5,865 nucleotides of DNA, from positions 1-5,865 of the forward strand of contig JAKEEL010000204.1 in the NCBI GenBank assembly GCA_022616595.1. The letters run 5' to 3'. A program made the position numbers and the translations under genes. This document shows, piece by piece, positions 1-5,739 of this stretch. Numbering within the stretch: the stretch's first letter is position 1; the number at the start of each line of letters is the position of its first letter. The notes under the pieces are model-generated. The model was not told the DNA's origin. It was given only the letters and a program-made list of their open reading frames with translations, and made no database searches. This DNA comes from Methylococcaceae bacterium. GTDB taxonomy: Bacteria > Pseudomonadota > Gammaproteobacteria > Methylococcales > UBA1147.

Positions 1-20
1 ACTTGAAGCCATTGAAAATG

Positions 21-54
21 CCGGCTCATCCTGAGCCGGGATAGTTTTCTTTTT
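21..54 (+). terminator. Rho-independent terminator of an upstream gene
   Basis: A perfect 8-bp GC-rich stem (CCGGCTCA at 21-28, TGAGCCGG at 32-39) closes a 3-nt loop. It is followed a few bases later by a T-rich run at 45-54 broken only by one C. This is the classical form of an intrinsic terminator reading on the plus strand. The gene it ends lies left of the window; a TGA at 4-6 could be its stop, but that cannot be decided here. The minus-strand side has no comparable T run, so it is probably one-directional. Confidence 0.72.
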
Positions 55-123
55 AGCTTGTCTAATGTTCAGATAGCTCCGACCCGGTTTCGTTACAGTT
101 ACCCGGCGAAAACTCAATTCCAG

Positions 124-129
124 AGGAGG
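124..129 (+). promoter_or_regulatory. Strong Shine-Dalgarno site for the crystallin-like gene
   Basis: A full AGGAGG lies 5 nt upstream of the ATG at 135. It is the best ribosome binding site in the window and fixes the start codon. No convincing sigma-70 -35/-10 pair could be found in the 55-134 leader, so the promoter is left unassigned. Confidence 0.8.
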
Positions 130-134
130 ATCCA

Positions 135-590
135 ATGAAAAACACGCGGTCCGTACAATTGGGTATCGGCATGTTATTCCTGGCTTTCCCGATCGCACTC
201 GTTTATTCGGGTACGACTCAACCCTTCACCGCCGGATGCTGGGCCGATTTCTACGAATTTTCGAACTATATCGGACCGATCATCCGCATAGAAGGACCTG
301 CCGCACTACCGAATCTTCGCGATGTTCAGGGTTCCAACTGGGAATCGAAAATCGACAGCATGGTGGTCGGACCGAAGGCCAAGGTCTGGTTGTATGAAAA
401 TCCCGACTTCAAGTTGACCCTGAGCGAAATGGCGAGTTATCCGGATTTGATGGACGCACTGGGTATCACCGAGGCAGAAGTGCACAAGGAATCGGAACTG
501 GTGTTCAACCCGAAGGAACAAATTCATCATCTGGGCGAGTTCAATTTTCACAAGAAGGCCAAATCGATCAAAATCGAATGTACTCCGTAG
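135..590 (+). CDS. Beta/gamma-crystallin-like exported protein
   Basis: This 151-residue protein has a basic N-terminus followed by a hydrophobic stretch at about residues 9-24, read as a signal peptide or membrane anchor. After it comes a beta/gamma-crystallin-type region at about residues 35-95. Visible elements are aromatic residues in the WADFYEF segment, GP and LPNLR around 54-62, an NW at 68-69, and the IDSMVVGPKAKVWLYENPDF block at 73-92, which matches the second half of a Greek-key repeat. The C-terminal part (residues 96-151) is not crystallin-like but fits what I recall of small proteobacterial members of this group. Two cysteines only, C35 and C149, bracket the mature protein and could form a disulfide in the periplasm (inference). 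Family members often bind calcium; I did not identify a clear canonical N/D-x-x-S/T-S motif, so calcium binding is unproven. It stands alone: a terminator precedes it and the convergent methyltransferase ends only 18 nt beyond its stop. Confidence 0.82.
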   Translation: MKNTRSVQLGIGMLFLAFPIALVYSGTTQPFTAGCWADFYEFSNYIGPIIRIEGPAALPNLRDVQGSNWESKIDSMVVGPKAKVWLYENPDFKLTLSEMASYPDLMDALGITEAEVHKESELVFNPKEQIHHLGEFNFHKKAKSIKIECTP

Positions 591-608
591 GCCAAAACCG
601 ATTCCAGT

Positions 609-1277
609 CTAACGGATGTTGCCGGAAACGGTGACATGCCGGTCGCTGACCTGTTTCAAGGTCAGATAGTCCAGTTGCTGCTGCCTCAATTGGGCGGAAA
701 TCTCGTCCAGGGTAAACGCCGCGCGTAAGGAATTATAGAAATCGCGCCGCAATATAGCGGGTTCGTTTGCGGCGTAGGATTCGACCATCCGCCTGGCCGT
801 CCGGGTATTCTCCGGCCGCAAGAGATCCATGATGAAAACACCGCAACCCGGGCCGGAAAGCTGCTTGATCACAGACCATAAAGCCCCGGGATCGGGCAAG
901 TGGTGTAACAGGCTGTTGCTGATCAAATAATCGTAATGGCGATAAGGAAGGTGCAAGTCCGGCAGCATTCCTTCAAAAAACATAATCTGCTCCTGCATCG
1001 TTGAACTGCAGCCAAGCCGGTGTCGCGCAACTTGCAGCATGGTTCGAGAACCATCCACCGCGTGCACCGTGCATTTTGGAAAAACTCTGGCGAACCGAAA
1101 TGAAATATCGCCGGGCCCGCACCCGAGGTCGAGTGCAGTACCTTCGATTACCTGATCCGAAAAATTCTGCTCGAACAGCTTGATAAAATGCGAATGCGGC
1201 TCTTCGAAGTCGGCCTCCGCATAGGCTTTGACCTGCTCTTCATCCTCCATCAACTCCGGTTCAAGTGTCCTTTTCAT
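609..1277 (-). CDS. Class I SAM-dependent methyltransferase
   Basis: This 222-residue protein has a Rossmann-type methyltransferase fold. Motif I is clear at about residues 48-59 (ALDLGCGPGDIS), giving the SAM-binding glycine-rich loop. The acidic residue after beta-2 is in HAVDGS (about 72-77), the motif II region is YDYLISNSLLHHLPDP (about 115-130), and beta-5 follows as GVFIMDLLRP (about 146-155). The LLHHLP segment is typical of small-molecule methyltransferases of the UbiE/COQ5-like group, but the substrate cannot be read from sequence. The C-terminal part carries a Gln-rich LRQQQLDYLTLKQVSDRH segment. A TTG immediately precedes the ATG at 1277 and could extend the protein by one residue; the ATG is preferred, with a modest GGGA ribosome-binding sequence upstream. 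The start lies inside the 3' end of the MEKHLA gene (17-nt overlap), so the two are very likely co-transcribed and translationally coupled. Confidence 0.9.
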   Translation of the reverse strand: MKRTLEPELMEDEEQVKAYAEADFEEPHSHFIKLFEQNFSDQVIEGTALDLGCGPGDISFRFARVFPKCTVHAVDGSRTMLQVARHRLGCSSTMQEQIMFFEGMLPDLHLPYRHYDYLISNSLLHHLPDPGALWSVIKQLSGPGCGVFIMDLLRPENTRTARRMVESYAANEPAILRRDFYNSLRAAFTLDEISAQLRQQQLDYLTLKQVSDRHVTVSGNIR

Positions 1278-1752
1278 CAAGATATTCCCATTGCCCGAAT
1301 TTTGCCGCCTGGCCGTAAAATTTGCCGTCCGGTCCGATCAGATTCCAGACGATCGCATTTGAAAACAGGAACCGGCGGCCACTCTTCGATATCCGGATAC
1401 CCTGGCACTGGTCGATAAAACCCCGCGCCGTTACTTCTTGCAACAAACGGTTTCTATCCTCTTGATTCGCTGCTTCCGCGGAACATCGAGAATGCACCCG
1501 AGTAAATTCCGACCAGTTCATTCCGAACATTTTCTGTCCGGAACGATTGGCATAGTTGAACACAGGATCCACGCCGTCGTCATGGGACAACAGAGGAAAG
1601 GGCGCATTATACAGATATTCGGCGACGTTGCGATTCCCCAATTCTGAATCGACGAGATCCCGGCCAGACCAGTGACGCAGGCTTTCACGCATAATGTTGA
1701 CATGACGTTCAAGAAAAAAATTTTCGGGACTCGGTTCAATAAAGATTCGCAT
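1261..1752 (-). CDS. MEKHLA domain (PAS-like) protein
   Basis: This 163-residue protein matches the MEKHLA domain over almost its whole length. It has an N-terminal helix with SLRHWSGRDLV (about 24-34), then APFPLLSHDDGVDPVFNYAN (50-69), the MFGMNWSEF block (75-83), the LLQEV-GFIDQCQGIRISKSGRRF region (103-128) and the closing VWNLIGPDGKFYGQAAKFGQW (135-155). MEKHLA domains resemble PAS domains and are known as single-domain bacterial proteins and at the C-terminus of plant HD-ZIP III regulators; a sensory or ligand-binding role is inferred, not shown. No output domain is present. The length is normal for the bacterial form, so the gene looks intact. The only start is ATG at 1752: an in-frame TAA (1770-1768) lies 15 nt upstream inside the inverted repeat of the adjacent element. 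No strong Shine-Dalgarno is visible. It heads the unit with the overlapping methyltransferase downstream, which suggests a joint function. Confidence 0.88.
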   Translation of the reverse strand: MRIFIEPSPENFFLERHVNIMRESLRHWSGRDLVDSELGNRNVAEYLYNAPFPLLSHDDGVDPVFNYANRSGQKMFGMNWSEFTRVHSRCSAEAANQEDRNRLLQEVTARGFIDQCQGIRISKSGRRFLFSNAIVWNLIGPDGKFYGQAAKFGQWEYLDEKDT

Positions 1753-1767
1753 GGCATTCTGTCGGCA

Positions 1768-1785
1768 TTAGCCCGCATTTCTCAC
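1768..1785 (+). repeat. Left terminal inverted repeat
   Basis: TTAGCCCGCATTTCTCAC is perfectly inverted relative to 1993-2010. Read on the minus strand it supplies an in-frame TAA upstream of the MEKHLA start. Adding the neighbouring GGC with a one-base offset lengthens the match slightly. Confidence 0.8.
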
Positions 1786-1992
1786 AAAGGGGTCGCGGGG
1801 TCCGGTTGGGCAGTTAAAAAAGGTACTTGTCAAACAATCTGCCCCAACGGATCATCCATCGCCTCCGGGAATGTGAAATTCCGCTGCTTTTGGGGTACAC
1901 TCCGTATTCGTATGGCGGCTCTCCATATTTTGCATAAGCTATTGAAATCCTATGCACTATACCAAAAATCACGGCCTTTTTCACGAGTCGTA

Positions 1993-2010
1993 GTGAGAAA
2001 TGCGGGCTAA
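1993..2010 (-). repeat. Right terminal inverted repeat
   Basis: GTGAGAAATGCGGGCTAA on the plus strand is the exact reverse complement of the left repeat. It ends 42 nt before the GTG start of the membrane-protein gene, so it is part of that gene's leader or promoter region. Confidence 0.8.
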
Positions 2011-2052
2011 GCCTTCAGTTGGCGCGATCGATAGCTGGCGGGCGGTGATCAA

Positions 2053-2580
2053 GTGGACCTGACCGACCGGATTTTTTACTCAGCGGCGTTGACGCTGGCT
2101 TTTTCACTGGTCATATTATTTTTAAGCCGCAACTCGAGAACCCTTAATCCTGCGGGCTCGCGACTTTCTGTAATCTGTTTCGGAGACGGGTGGTGGACCG
2201 TCTGGCATATTTTTCTTTATGCCTCGATGCTGGGAGTAGCGATTGGTCTGATTATGGCCGCGACCATCGACGTCGATGACACATTCATCGCGTTCATGGT
2301 GCTCCTGATTTCGATCGGTGCGCTGCTATCGATCACGCTCGTAAATTCGATCTTGTGGTCGACTACGCTGTACCATAACCGGGCATTGAAATATATCGCA
2401 GCGCCCCTGTTGGTGGTTACGGGCTGGCTTGCATTGCTCGCGCTCGTTCTGGTTTATAACCAGGTATTAGCCTATTTTGCATTCGGAGGCGGAGGGATCG
2501 CAGGATCTATCCTATTTCTTGCGGTCGCAATCGGAGTCGTGGTGCTGAACCTGTTCGCGATACACCGCTACCGACAATGA
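2053..2580 (+). CDS. Five-helix membrane protein of unknown family
   Basis: I do not recognise this 175-residue protein. It is strongly hydrophobic with five likely transmembrane helices at about residues 8-25, 49-71, 78-102, 114-135 and 149-170. A soluble loop at 26-48 contains an unusual GDGWWTVWH segment (44-52). An acidic DVDD (73-76) separates helices 2 and 3. A glycine run (GGGG, 145-148) precedes the last helix, and the tail is basic (HRYRQ). The positive residues at 26-37 and 171-174 suggest one side of the membrane but do not fix topology. The start is GTG at 2053 with a GGCGGGCGG ribosome-binding-like stretch just upstream; no in-frame ATG is available before residue 59. The gene is divergent from the MEKHLA gene across the TIR-bounded element, and 244 nt separate it from the large acyltransferase gene, so shared transcription with that gene is possible but unproven. 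Confidence 0.72.
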   Translation: MDLTDRIFYSAALTLAFSLVILFLSRNSRTLNPAGSRLSVICFGDGWWTVWHIFLYASMLGVAIGLIMAATIDVDDTFIAFMVLLISIGALLSITLVNSILWSTTLYHNRALKYIAAPLLVVTGWLALLALVLVYNQVLAYFAFGGGGIAGSILFLAVAIGVVVLNLFAIHRYRQ

Positions 2581-2624
2581 GCGTTATTACCAACCGCGGC
2601 TTGAATTAGACGATCCATGCGTAA

Positions 2625-2711
2625 ATGAGCAGTTTGTTGGATCTGCTCGATCGAGGTTGGGTTTGGGCGTTAATCATCCTGGCCGGATCGCTTGTTGTCT
2701 GCCCGGAATGA
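2625..2711 (+). CDS. Doubtful 28-residue membrane small ORF
   Basis: This ATG-initiated ORF of 28 codons lies in the gap between the membrane-protein and acyltransferase genes. Its product has a short polar N-terminus (MSSLLDLLDRG) and one hydrophobic helix (WVWALIILAGSLVV, residues 12-25), then ends CPE. No Shine-Dalgarno precedes it, which counts against translation. The same frame stays open for 30 more codons after its TGA (2712-2801), giving an Arg/Trp-rich segment with ALADWRREPDRFR. This may be chance, a true small protein, or the remains of a longer gene broken by a stop. I have no homolog in mind. Confidence 0.18.
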   Translation: MSSLLDLLDRGWVWALIILAGSLVVCPE

Positions 2712-2767
2712 TCTCCGGGTGCGGCATGGCGTGCACTGGCCGATTGGCGGCGAGAGCCGGATCGCTT
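2682..2767 (+). repeat. 12-bp direct repeat pair GCCGGATCGCTT
   Basis: GCCGGATCGCTT occurs at 2682-2693 and again at 2756-2767, 74 bp apart in the same orientation. The second copy ends exactly next to the candidate -10 box at 2768. The two copies might be binding sites of a regulator or traces of a small duplication; chance cannot be excluded. Confidence 0.4.
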
Positions 2768-2773
2768 TAGAAT
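2744..2773 (+). promoter_or_regulatory. Candidate sigma-70 promoter for the ACP-FAAL-PlsC gene
   Basis: TTGGCG (2744-2749, 4 of 6 to consensus) and TAGAAT (2768-2773, 5 of 6) are 18 bp apart. Transcription would start near 2780 and leave a leader of about 45 nt before the ATG at 2825. The only other signal in this 244-bp gap is a 6-bp hairpin at 2702-2719 without a T run. Confidence 0.35.
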
Positions 2774-2824
2774 ATCGGAATTGTCCGACTGTCCCTGGAA
2801 ATAGCCCGTAGTTTCTTTGCCGTC

Positions 2825-5662
2825 ATGAACACAGCGTATGAACAAAATCCAATCAGCCCGCCGGTGACCAGCGGCGACGTACTGATCAGTGCGATCCGTG
2901 ACTTGGGAAATGAACTGAAAATCAGCCCTTCATTGCTCGAACAACTCGATCTGGATACTTCGCTCGACACAGGATTGGGGCTCGACAGCCTGACCCGGGT
3001 CGAATTCATCGCTCGGATCGAAAAACATTTCCAGGTTCATCTGTCCGAGTCGGCTTTCAGCAATGTGACCACGCCGAGGGAACTGCTGCGGGAAATTCTG
3101 GGTGCCGGGTGCGCAACCGATCCGCTTTCGGAACAGAAAATCAGCACCCTCAAGCTCCAAGCCACCGACGCGACCCCGAGGCACGCACAAACCATCACGG
3201 ATATTCTCGAATGGCACCTTCAGCTTCATCCGGACCGGCCCCACATCCAGTTTCATTCCGATAGCGGAAACGGCGAGATCATCAGCTATCGCCGGTTGCA
3301 CGAACGTTCGGGCGCAGTCGCCGCGGGGCTTCAGGCACGCGGATTCCAAGCCGGGCAGGCCGCCGCGATCATGTTGCCGACCAGTCCGGACTATTTTTAC
3401 GCTTTTTTCGGAATTCTGGCCGCGGGGGGCATTCCGGTGCCGATCTATCCTCCAGCAAGGCTCAATCAAATCGAGGACCACCTGCTTCGACATAAAAACA
3501 TCCTGAACAACTGCGGCGCCGTGGTTCTGATAACCATTCGCGAAGCACTGCCGGTCGCCCGGCTATTGAAGAGCCATGTCGAATCCCTGCGGTCGATCGC
3601 GACGCCCTCCGAACTCCAAGGAGTCGCCGCGGCTCCTCTGCGGCCAAAGCTATCGACGCGGGACATTGCGTTTCTCCAGTATACCTCCGGGAGCACAGGG
3701 ATTCCGAAGGGAGTCACCCTCACCCATGCCAATCTGCTGGCCAATATCCGCGCGATGGGCGCCGAACTGGCGGTGAATTCCTCGGATGTATTTGTCAGCT
3801 GGCTGCCGCTTTACCATGATATGGGATTGATCGGCGCGTGGTTCGGGAGCCTTTATTATTCGGCCTTTCTGGTGATCATGTCTCCCCTGGATTTCCTGGC
3901 CAAACCGGAACGCTGGCTGTGGGCCATTCACCGCCACCGGGCCACCCTGACTGCGGCCCCGAACTTCGCTTATGAGTTGTGCCTGAAACGGATCGCATCG
4001 GACCAACTGGAGGGACTCAAGCTCGATTCGATGCGCCTGATGCTGAACGGCGCTGAACCCGTCAGTCCGGGAACCGTCCAACGTTTTTCCCGGCGATTCG
4101 CCGCGGCGGGTCTCAAAACTACCGCGTTGATGCCGGTTTACGGTCTCGCGGAATGCTCGCTCGGGTTGACTTTTCCTCCACTGAACCGCGGACCTCTGGT
4201 CGACCGCGTGTCGCGTGAAGATTTTATGAAACAGGGAATTGCTAGCCCCGCTCCGGAAAGTCCGGATGCCTTGGAGTTTGTATCTTGCGGCACGCCAATC
4301 CAAGGCCACGAAGTCCGGATTGTTGATGATGCTGGCCGCGAAGTTCCGGACCGTTACCAGGGGCGCTTGCAGTTTCGCGGGCCTTCGACAACGTCCGGAT
4401 ACTATAAAAATCCGGAGAAAACACACGATCTTTTCGATCAGGACTGGCTCAATTCAGGCGATCTGGCGTATATCGCCGAGGGCGAAGTCTATCTGACCGG
4501 ACGCGCCAAAGATCTGATCATTCATGCCGGACGCAACCTCTATCCTCAGGAACTCGAAGAAAAAGTCAGTGAATTGCCCGGAATTCGAAAGGGCTGTGTG
4601 GTCGTGTTCGGAAGTCACGACCGGGACGGCGGTACGGAAAAACTGATCGTGCTGGCCGAAACCCGCGAAACCGCGGTTGAAAAACGGCATGGGCTCGAAG
4701 TTGAAATCAACCGCGTCATCATGAGCTTAACCGGCAGCACGCCGGATGAAGTGATCCTCGCACCCCCGCAGACCGTGCTCAAGACTTCGAGCGGAAAACT
4801 CCGGCGCAGCGCCTGCAAAGATCTATACGAAACCAACCGGCTCGGAAAACGCACCCGATCGGTCTGGCTGCAGCTTTCTGCACTGGTTTTATCCGGCATC
4901 GTACCCGAACTCCGGCGCTTCAGGAACACTGCCGTTGCCGGGTTCTACGCGATCTATGCCTGGATCGTGTTCTCGGTCCTGACCGCCCTGACCTGGCTCG
5001 GTGTTGTATTCTGCCCGAGCTTCGGATTGAGGATCAAGATCATCCGTTACGCGGTTCGGGCGCTAGGCCGGCTGACCAACACGCCGATTGTTGTACGCGG
5101 CTCGGAAAATCTCTCCGGCCTCGATCAGCCCTGCGTGTTGGCCTGCAATCACTGCAGTTACCTGGATGCCGCGATACTTTTCCTGGCTTTACCGCTCCAC
5201 TTCAGTTTTGTAGCGAAAAGCGAACTCATCGGGCAATTCCTGGCACGGGTCTTTTTGCAGCGTATCCGAACGGAATTTGTGACCCGCTATGAATCCGAGA
5301 AAGGTGTGGCCGATCTGGAAAAAATCACTCGAGCGTCGCGTTCCGGAAAAAATCTGCTGTTTTTCCCGGAAGGGACCTTCACCCGGGTACCGGGACTCAG
5401 GCCTTTTTACATGGGGGCTTTCAAGACCGCCGCGGAAACCGGCAGTGCCCTGATTCCGGTCGTGATCCACGGAACCCGGTCGATCCTGAGGTCGGATTCC
5501 TGGTTCCCGCGGCACGGCTCGATCAGTGTTGAAATTCTGCCACCGATCATGCCCGAACCCGCGACCTCTGCACGCGATTCGTGGCAAACCGCGATGGCTT
5601 TGCGGGACACTGTACGCCACGCGATGTTACTCAAGCTCAGGGAGCCGGATCTCGCGCCTTGA
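2825..5662 (+). CDS. ACP - fatty acyl-AMP ligase - PlsC acyltransferase fusion
   Basis: This 945-residue protein has three activities. Residues 15-95 form an acyl carrier protein domain with the phosphopantetheine site at S55 in GLGLDSLTRVEF. Residues 120-670 are an AMP-forming adenylation domain: YTSGSTGIPKG (286-296), LPLYHDMGLIG (327-337), APNFAYELC (378-386), YGLAE (439-443), NSGDL (543-547), the hinge GRAKDLIIHAGRNLYP (559-574) and catalytic K658 in SSGK. The SPLDFL...RWLWAIHRHRAT and APNFAYELC segments are typical of fatty acyl-AMP ligases, which pass acyl groups to a carrier and not to CoA. A membrane segment follows at 705-731. Residues 755-910 are a PlsC-type acyltransferase with the HX4D motif H776-D781, FFPEGT (846-851) and IPVVIHGTR (877-885). 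All key residues are present. Inferred role: activate a fatty acid, load it on the built-in carrier and acylate a lysophospholipid or other acceptor at the inner membrane. E. coli Aas pairs PlsC and AMP-ligase domains in the opposite order and has no fused ACP. The ATG has a poor Shine-Dalgarno, but no upstream in-frame start is better. Confidence 0.93.
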   Translation: MNTAYEQNPISPPVTSGDVLISAIRDLGNELKISPSLLEQLDLDTSLDTGLGLDSLTRVEFIARIEKHFQVHLSESAFSNVTTPRELLREILGAGCATDPLSEQKISTLKLQATDATPRHAQTITDILEWHLQLHPDRPHIQFHSDSGNGEIISYRRLHERSGAVAAGLQARGFQAGQAAAIMLPTSPDYFYAFFGILAAGGIPVPIYPPARLNQIEDHLLRHKNILNNCGAVVLITIREALPVARLLKSHVESLRSIATPSELQGVAAAPLRPKLSTRDIAFLQYTSGSTGIPKGVTLTHANLLANIRAMGAELAVNSSDVFVSWLPLYHDMGLIGAWFGSLYYSAFLVIMSPLDFLAKPERWLWAIHRHRATLTAAPNFAYELCLKRIASDQLEGLKLDSMRLMLNGAEPVSPGTVQRFSRRFAAAGLKTTALMPVYGLAECSLGLTFPPLNRGPLVDRVSREDFMKQGIASPAPESPDALEFVSCGTPIQGHEVRIVDDAGREVPDRYQGRLQFRGPSTTSGYYKNPEKTHDLFDQDWLNSGDLAYIAEGEVYLTGRAKDLIIHAGRNLYPQELEEKVSELPGIRKGCVVVFGSHDRDGGTEKLIVLAETRETAVEKRHGLEVEINRVIMSLTGSTPDEVILAPPQTVLKTSSGKLRRSACKDLYETNRLGKRTRSVWLQLSALVLSGIVPELRRFRNTAVAGFYAIYAWIVFSVLTALTWLGVVFCPSFGLRIKIIRYAVRALGRLTNTPIVVRGSENLSGLDQPCVLACNHCSYLDAAILFLALPLHFSFVAKSELIGQFLARVFLQRIRTEFVTRYESEKGVADLEKITRASRSGKNLLFFPEGTFTRVPGLRPFYMGAFKTAAETGSALIPVVIHGTRSILRSDSWFPRHGSISVEILPPIMPEPATSARDSWQTAMALRDTVRHAMLLKLREPDLAP

Positions 5663-5739
5663 TGATTACCCGAGCAAAACTCCGCGCGGCAGGTTCGGCC
5701 CGCGGTGCGGACAGGAAATTCGGCGTACTGTGAGAAAGT

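Larger units (their letters stand above)
1768..2010. mobile_element. MITE-like or decayed IS element with 18-bp TIRs
   Basis: Two perfect 18-bp inverted copies, TTAGCCCGCATTTCTCAC at 1768-1785 and its reverse complement at 1993-2010, bound 243 bp without a plausible gene. Internal structure includes an imperfect stem (1802-1813 with 1839-1850, centred on TTGGGCAG/CTGCCCCAA), a short GGAAT/ATTCC hairpin near 1868-1882 and a TGCATA/TATGCA pair at 1931-1936 and 1951-1956. The termini carry TA at 1769-1770 and 2008-2009, which could be a TA target duplication of a GCCCGC...GCGGGC element. Alternatively the 14-nt flanks (1754-1767 and 2011-2024) are similar at 10 of 14 positions. The repeat sequence reminds me of ends of transposase-encoding insertion sequences in proteobacteria, but I cannot name the family with confidence. 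It could be an internally deleted IS or a MITE mobilised in trans. It occupies the spacer between two divergent genes. Confidence 0.62.

Noticed and set aside
1828..1833. Perfect minus-strand TTGACA as a promoter for the MEKHLA gene
   Set aside because: No acceptable -10 hexamer at 16-18 bp spacing (the positions read GCCCAA or similar), so not annotated as a promoter.
1672..2010. 112-codon plus-strand frame running across the MEKHLA 5' end and the whole element
   Set aside because: It opposes the well-supported MEKHLA gene, its product has no recognisable domain, and its stop is just the TAA of the right inverted repeat.
2702..2719. CCCGGA/TCCGGG hairpin as terminator of the membrane-protein gene
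   Set aside because: Only 6 bp with a 6-nt loop and followed by GC-rich sequence without a T run.
2606..2845. 79-codon minus-strand frame in the gap before the large gene
   Set aside because: Low-complexity Ser/Arg-rich product with no domain, overlapping the start of the large gene.
3650..4426. 258-codon minus-strand frame inside the large gene
   Set aside because: It is antisense to conserved adenylation-domain motifs, and its product is Arg/Gln-rich and unlike any family; a codon-bias shadow.
5682..5715. GC-rich partly palindromic stretch after the large gene as a terminator
   Set aside because: The stems are short and interrupted, and no T tract follows.
5730..5737. GTGAGAAA near the right end as another copy of the element terminus
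   Set aside because: Only 8 bases match and the following bases diverge from the 18-bp repeat; expected by chance.
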